From assembly GCA_015066345.1 (NCBI GenBank), contig SVOQ01000021.1, forward strand, positions 1-46,400: DNA of 46,400 nt, in the 5' to 3' direction. Source of the DNA: Oscillospiraceae bacterium. GTDB taxonomy: Bacteria; Bacillota; Clostridia; Oscillospirales; Acutalibacteraceae. Within the stretch, counting starts at the first letter, position 1; each line of letters opens with the position of its first letter. The notes under the pieces are model-generated. The model ran no database searches and had not been told where the DNA came from. It saw nothing but the letters and a program-made list of their open reading frames with translations. The translations under genes and the position numbers were made by a program. Shown piece after piece: positions 43,607-46,400 of this stretch.

Positions 43607-44989
43607 TTAATCAATTGCCTTGAATTCGTAGTCGTAAATTTTACCAGCCATTTTTTCGCGGTAATCGAAGAAGTTTTCTGCCTGAGTGGGGAACGCGATG
43701 TATGAAAGTACATCTTCGTCACTCTTGGCTTTTTCACCGATTTCGGCTTTTGCCTTTTCGAACTGAGGCTCGAGAGTATCCGCATATCTGCCTTCAATAC
43801 CCTTTTCGTCGCCGAGAATCTGCTTTTTAACATCTTCGTTAACTTTACCGGGGGCATTACCGTATTCGCCCATAAGGTAAGATTTAACTTCTTTTGATAC
43901 CATTTTGTAGCGTTCACCTGCAAGAACATTGTTTGTAGCCTGAACACCAACCATCTGGCTCATGGGAGTAACGAGGGGAGGATAACCTAAGTCCTCACGA
44001 ACTCTGGGAGTTTCAAGAAGAACTTCGTCAAATTTATCCATTTTACCCTGTGCAGTAAGCTGAGCAACAAGGTTTGAAAGCATACCGCCGGGAACCTGAT
44101 AATCAAGAGCTTTTGTATCAGTAGTAAGAACTGTGGGGTTGAGAAGACCGCTTTCAAGAGCTTTTGCTCTGATGGGCTTGAAGAAATCAGCAACGCCCTG
44201 TAATACTTTACTGTCAAGACCTGTTTCGTAACCTAACTCCTGAAGAGTGTAGTTAAGAGTTTCGGTAGCAGGTTGAGCAGTACCGCCCGACATTGAAGAA
44301 ATAGCGGTGTCAAGTACGTCAACACCTGCTTCAACTGCCTTAAGGCAAGTCATAAAGCCAAGACCTGTTGTGCAGTGAGTGTGAAGAACGACGGGAAGGT
44401 CAACTGCCTCTTTAAGTGAAGAAACGAGCTTATATGCTTCTGCGGGGCTGAGGATACCTGCCATATCCTTGATGGCGATTGTCTGACAACCGAGTGACTG
44501 CATATTTTTAGCAAGTTCAACGTAAGAATCAAGAGTATGGATGGGGCTGATTGTGTAGCAGATAGCACCTGAAGCAATAGCACCGTTTTTAACAGTTTCG
44601 TCAACTGCAACTTCGATATTTTTAACGTCGTTAAGAGCGTCAAATATTCTGATAATGTCAATGCCGTTTTCAATGCTCTTTTTAACGAACATACGAACAA
44701 CGTCATCGGGATAGTGATGGTAGCCTAAAAGGTTCTGACCTCTTAAAAGCATCTGGAGTTTTGTGTTGGGACAAGCCTTTTTGATTTTTCTGAGTCTTTC
44801 CCACGGGTCTTCATTAAGATAACGAAGACAGGAGTCGAAAGTAGCACCGCCCCAGCACTCGAGCGAGTAGTAACCTGCTTTGTCGAGCTCTGAAAGGATG
44901 GGCTGAAACTCATTGAATTTCATACGTGTTGCTATTAAGGACTGGTTAGCGTCACGCAACACGGTTTCGGTAAATTGTACCTTTTGCAT
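43607..44989 (-). CDS. oadA: Oxaloacetate decarboxylase-type alpha subunit (carboxyltransferase)
   Basis: This 460-residue protein has the carboxyltransferase TIM barrel, with LRDANQSLIATRM near the start (Asp13 as metal ligand), the carboxylated Lys174 in IAIKDMAG, and metal His203/His205 in LHTHCTTG. A PYC-OADA helical domain follows (about 290-460). It transfers the carboxyl group of oxaloacetate, or a similar acid, to biotin. The biotin domain is absent and is supplied by the separate carrier. It could also serve as a transcarboxylase 5S subunit. It has its own promoter upstream. Confidence 0.93.
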   Translation of the reverse strand: MQKVQFTETVLRDANQSLIATRMKFNEFQPILSELDKAGYYSLECWGGATFDSCLRYLNEDPWERLRKIKKACPNTKLQMLLRGQNLLGYHHYPDDVVRMFVKKSIENGIDIIRIFDALNDVKNIEVAVDETVKNGAIASGAICYTISPIHTLDSYVELAKNMQSLGCQTIAIKDMAGILSPAEAYKLVSSLKEAVDLPVVLHTHCTTGLGFMTCLKAVEAGVDVLDTAISSMSGGTAQPATETLNYTLQELGYETGLDSKVLQGVADFFKPIRAKALESGLLNPTVLTTDTKALDYQVPGGMLSNLVAQLTAQGKMDKFDEVLLETPRVREDLGYPPLVTPMSQMVGVQATNNVLAGERYKMVSKEVKSYLMGEYGNAPGKVNEDVKKQILGDEKGIEGRYADTLEPQFEKAKAEIGEKAKSDEDVLSYIAFPTQAENFFDYREKMAGKIYDYEFKAID

Positions 44990-45081
44990 TTTGCTTTTCT
45001 CCTTTATTTCTTATTAAGGAAATGTATATATGAACGGTGGCAATATTTTTATAAAAACTGCCTACCAATTTTCCCCACTTT

Positions 45082-45133
45082 ATAATACACTAAAACGCAT
45101 ATTTTATCAAGGGAATTGACACAAATTTGTCAA
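45082..45133 (-). promoter_or_regulatory. Promoter of the decarboxylase operon with an upstream inverted repeat
   Basis: On the minus strand, TTGATA (45105-45110), a 17-bp spacer and TATTAT (45082-45087) form a good promoter about 93 bases before oadA. Six bases upstream of the -35 is the inverted repeat TTGAC-N8-GTCAA (45116-45133), a typical place for an activator of the CRP/FNR type. Confidence 0.65.
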
Positions 45134-45205
45134 AATGTGGTAATAACTTTTTTGAAATAATCTCTTTTTTAGTATTTTGCCAAAAGAATGTGTTTAAATA
45201 CAAAT

Positions 45206-45242
45206 AAAGACCCTGTTTCAGTAACAAAAACAGGGTTTTTTG
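45206..45242. terminator. Terminator hairpin downstream of the SleB-like gene
   Basis: The stem ACCCTGTTT/AAACAGGGT with a central loop is followed by TTTTTTG on the plus strand and a weaker CTTTATTT on the minus strand. It lies 20 bases after the stop of the minus-strand gene at 45263. It probably ends that transcript despite the poor minus-strand T-run. Confidence 0.7.
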
Positions 45243-45262
45243 CTATACTATTATATATAGTG

Positions 45263-45991
45263 TCATTTGCAGAACACATGAGCACCTATTGTGGTCACAA
45301 CAGGTCGTGTGCGTATCCATCTGTTTGAAGTTTTGGCTGGGTTGTAATAGTATAATGAACCACCCGAGGGGTCCCATCCGTTAATAGCATCCTGTGCCGC
45401 CTTACGGGATGTGGCATCGGGGCTTACTGACCAGTTACTGTCCGTAACGGCGGAAAATGCACCTTTCTGATATACTACACCCGAAACCGTGTCAGGGAAA
45501 GAGGAGGAGTCCACGCGGTTTAAAACAACTGCACCTACTGCCACCTGACCGATATAACTTTCACCACGTGCTTCCGCGGCAATAACCTTAGCCAACAAAT
45601 ATACGTCCGATGAACTGTATCCGCCCGTAGAGGCAGTAGTTGAATTCCCGAGACCTAAATATAAAAGGGTCTTTCGACCGGCTATTCCGTCTGCAGTAAT
45701 ACCCACGGATTTTTGGAATTGTCTTACGGCACTCTGAGTTTTAACTCCGTATATACCATCTATACTACCATTGAAGAAACCTAAGGAGCGGAGCTTTGTC
45801 TGAATACGTCGGACTTCATCTCCACGGGAACCTAATTTTGAAAGAACTTCAGTAGACTCTGTTTTTGTTTCGTTTGCTTTTATTACGCCTACGGTACAGG
45901 TAATAACCGAAAGACAAAGAATAACGCATATTGTCCTGAATGTTTTAGAATGTAAAAATGCAGTATAATTATTGAATTTGAATTTAGTCAA
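45263..45991 (-). CDS. SleB-like cell-wall hydrolase with peptidoglycan-binding domain
   Basis: This 242-residue protein has an N-terminal membrane or signal helix (about 18-42), a peptidoglycan-binding domain (about 55-115: LGSRGDEVRRIQTKLRSLG and VRQFQKSVGI) and a SleB/hydrolase-2 catalytic domain (about 125-242) with LLAKVIAAEARGE, holding the catalytic Glu, and VGAVVLNRVDSSSF. SleB-type enzymes are lytic transglycosylases of spore cortex or cell wall. The start at TTG 45991 is preferred because AAGAGGTG lies 6 bases upstream; the GTG at 46000 lies inside that site. Confidence 0.9.
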   Translation of the reverse strand: MTKFKFNNYTAFLHSKTFRTICVILCLSVITCTVGVIKANETKTESTEVLSKLGSRGDEVRRIQTKLRSLGFFNGSIDGIYGVKTQSAVRQFQKSVGITADGIAGRKTLLYLGLGNSTTASTGGYSSSDVYLLAKVIAAEARGESYIGQVAVGAVVLNRVDSSSFPDTVSGVVYQKGAFSAVTDSNWSVSPDATSRKAAQDAINGWDPSGGSLYYYNPAKTSNRWIRTRPVVTTIGAHVFCK

Positions 45992-46041
45992 AAAAGTCAC
46001 CTCTTAATTATGTTTAGTAATAGGTTTTTCTGTTTTTTTAA

Positions 46042-46060
46042 GTTTATACATTGTTTATAC
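46042..46060 (-). repeat. Direct repeats upstream of the SleB-like gene
   Basis: GTTTATAC occurs at 46042-46049 and 46053-46060, 11 bp apart, about one helical turn. They lie about 50-70 bases upstream of the TTG start, so they could be operator half-sites or part of promoter elements. The stretch 46061-46160 is otherwise AT-rich with nothing recognised. Confidence 0.4.
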
Positions 46061-46164
46061 AAAGTTTTGAACATCAGAATTGTGGTGTAAAATATGGTAA
46101 AACACAACATCTTGTGATGGTAAAATTTTTCTTAAAAATAATTAAAAAAGTTTGAAAAAAGGTG

Positions 46165-46193
46165 TTGACTTTTTGAAAATCCTTTAGTATAAT
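46165..46193 (+). promoter_or_regulatory. Near-consensus promoter 1 (outward facing)
   Basis: TTGACT (46165-46170), a 17-bp spacer and a perfect TATAAT (46188-46193), followed after 7 bases by GCACTC. The downstream leader has hairpins at 46203-46223 (CTCACAC/GTGTGAG), about 46224-46256, and a CACCC/GGGTG hairpin near 46290. No reading frame is found in it. This is probably the first promoter of an rRNA or tRNA operon beyond the window. Confidence 0.8.
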
Positions 46194-46332
46194 ACCCGAG
46201 CACTCACACGAAAAAGGTGTGAGCCCCGAGAGGTCCTCAATAGAGGAAACTTCGGCGGACATCTTTTGAAATACCTGAAATCGCAACACCCGGGAGGGTG
46301 GAAAAAAGAGCAAAAAGAATGGAAAAAAGATG

Positions 46333-46361
46333 TTGACAAAGCGAGATGATTGTGATATTAT
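46333..46361 (+). promoter_or_regulatory. Near-consensus promoter 2 (outward facing)
   Basis: A perfect TTGACA (46333-46338), a 17-bp spacer and TATTAT (46356-46361), followed by GCACTC at the same distance as in promoter 1. The repeated start context suggests a tandem P1/P2 pair as in rRNA operons. The leader runs out of the window at 46400. Confidence 0.8.
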
Positions 46362-46400
46362 CTTAAGGCACTCTTGAGAGGGGGACTTCGAGAGAGGGCA

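Noticed and set aside
46074-46313. Minus-strand 79-codon frame at the right end
   Set aside because: It covers the tandem promoters and structured leader, has no RBS, and its translation has no protein-like features.

Overview
The window looks like a chromosomal segment of a low-GC Gram-positive anaerobe, most likely a gut member of the Clostridia (Oscillospirales-like). This is inferred from strong AGGAGG-type ribosome binding sites, near-consensus sigma-A promoters with 17-bp spacers, a CD1247-type acidic protein next to efp, a biotin-dependent Na+-pumping decarboxylase, a SleB-type cell-wall hydrolase, and several host-glycan hydrolases. No species can be named from the sequence alone.

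Layout. (1) 1-5000, minus strand: an ABC transporter pair, aspS, efp and a Cys/Asp-rich zinc-ribbon protein, ending in a set of hairpins. A self-contained unit for a 49-residue protein (4836-4985) has its own promoter, RBS and terminator. (2) 5140-22750, plus strand: a 17-gene surface polysaccharide cluster. It has two initiating phosphoglycosyl transferases, a PglE/PglC/PglD-like amino-sugar module, glycosyltransferases, two membrane acyltransferases, a LicD protein, a Wzy-like polymerase and a Wzx-like flippase. One dehydrogenase homologue has lost two of three catalytic residues. (3) 22773-25898: two convergent GPH-type sugar symporters. (4) 25960-32955: a patchwork region with an IS630-type MITE-like element, a GH18 lipoprotein, a sulfatase, an endoglycoceramidase-like GH5, a Fic protein, a GIY-YIG protein and a tRNA-Leu(CAG). 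The 3' end of that tRNA recurs at 30648 (54 bp, one mismatch) and, decayed, at 25994. Each copy is followed in the tRNA direction by its own terminator. (5) 33000-41400: a lipoprotein, then a plus-strand series with a GH20 hexosaminidase, a Gfo/Idh/MocA oxidoreductase, a QueG-like ferredoxin-type protein, a two-component system, an rRNA methyltransferase and a diacylglycerol-kinase-family protein. (6) 41443-44989, minus strand: a four-gene Na+-translocating oxaloacetate-decarboxylase-type operon with a separate biotin carrier and an unusual gamma subunit. (7) 45263-46400: a SleB-like hydrolase, then two tandem near-consensus promoters facing out of the window, probably the leader of an rRNA or tRNA operon.

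How the genes may work together. The glycosidases, the sulfatase and the GPH symporters suggest use of host or dietary glycoconjugates. The decarboxylase would convert carboxylate metabolism into a sodium gradient, which could drive cation-coupled uptake. The polysaccharide cluster would build a capsule or exopolysaccharide. The strongest unexplained signals are the repeated tRNA-Leu 3' ends, which suggest serial site-specific integration with no integrase left in the window; the small-protein gene; the perfect back-to-back promoters at the sulfatase/GH5 pair; and the duplicated domain in the decarboxylase gamma subunit.
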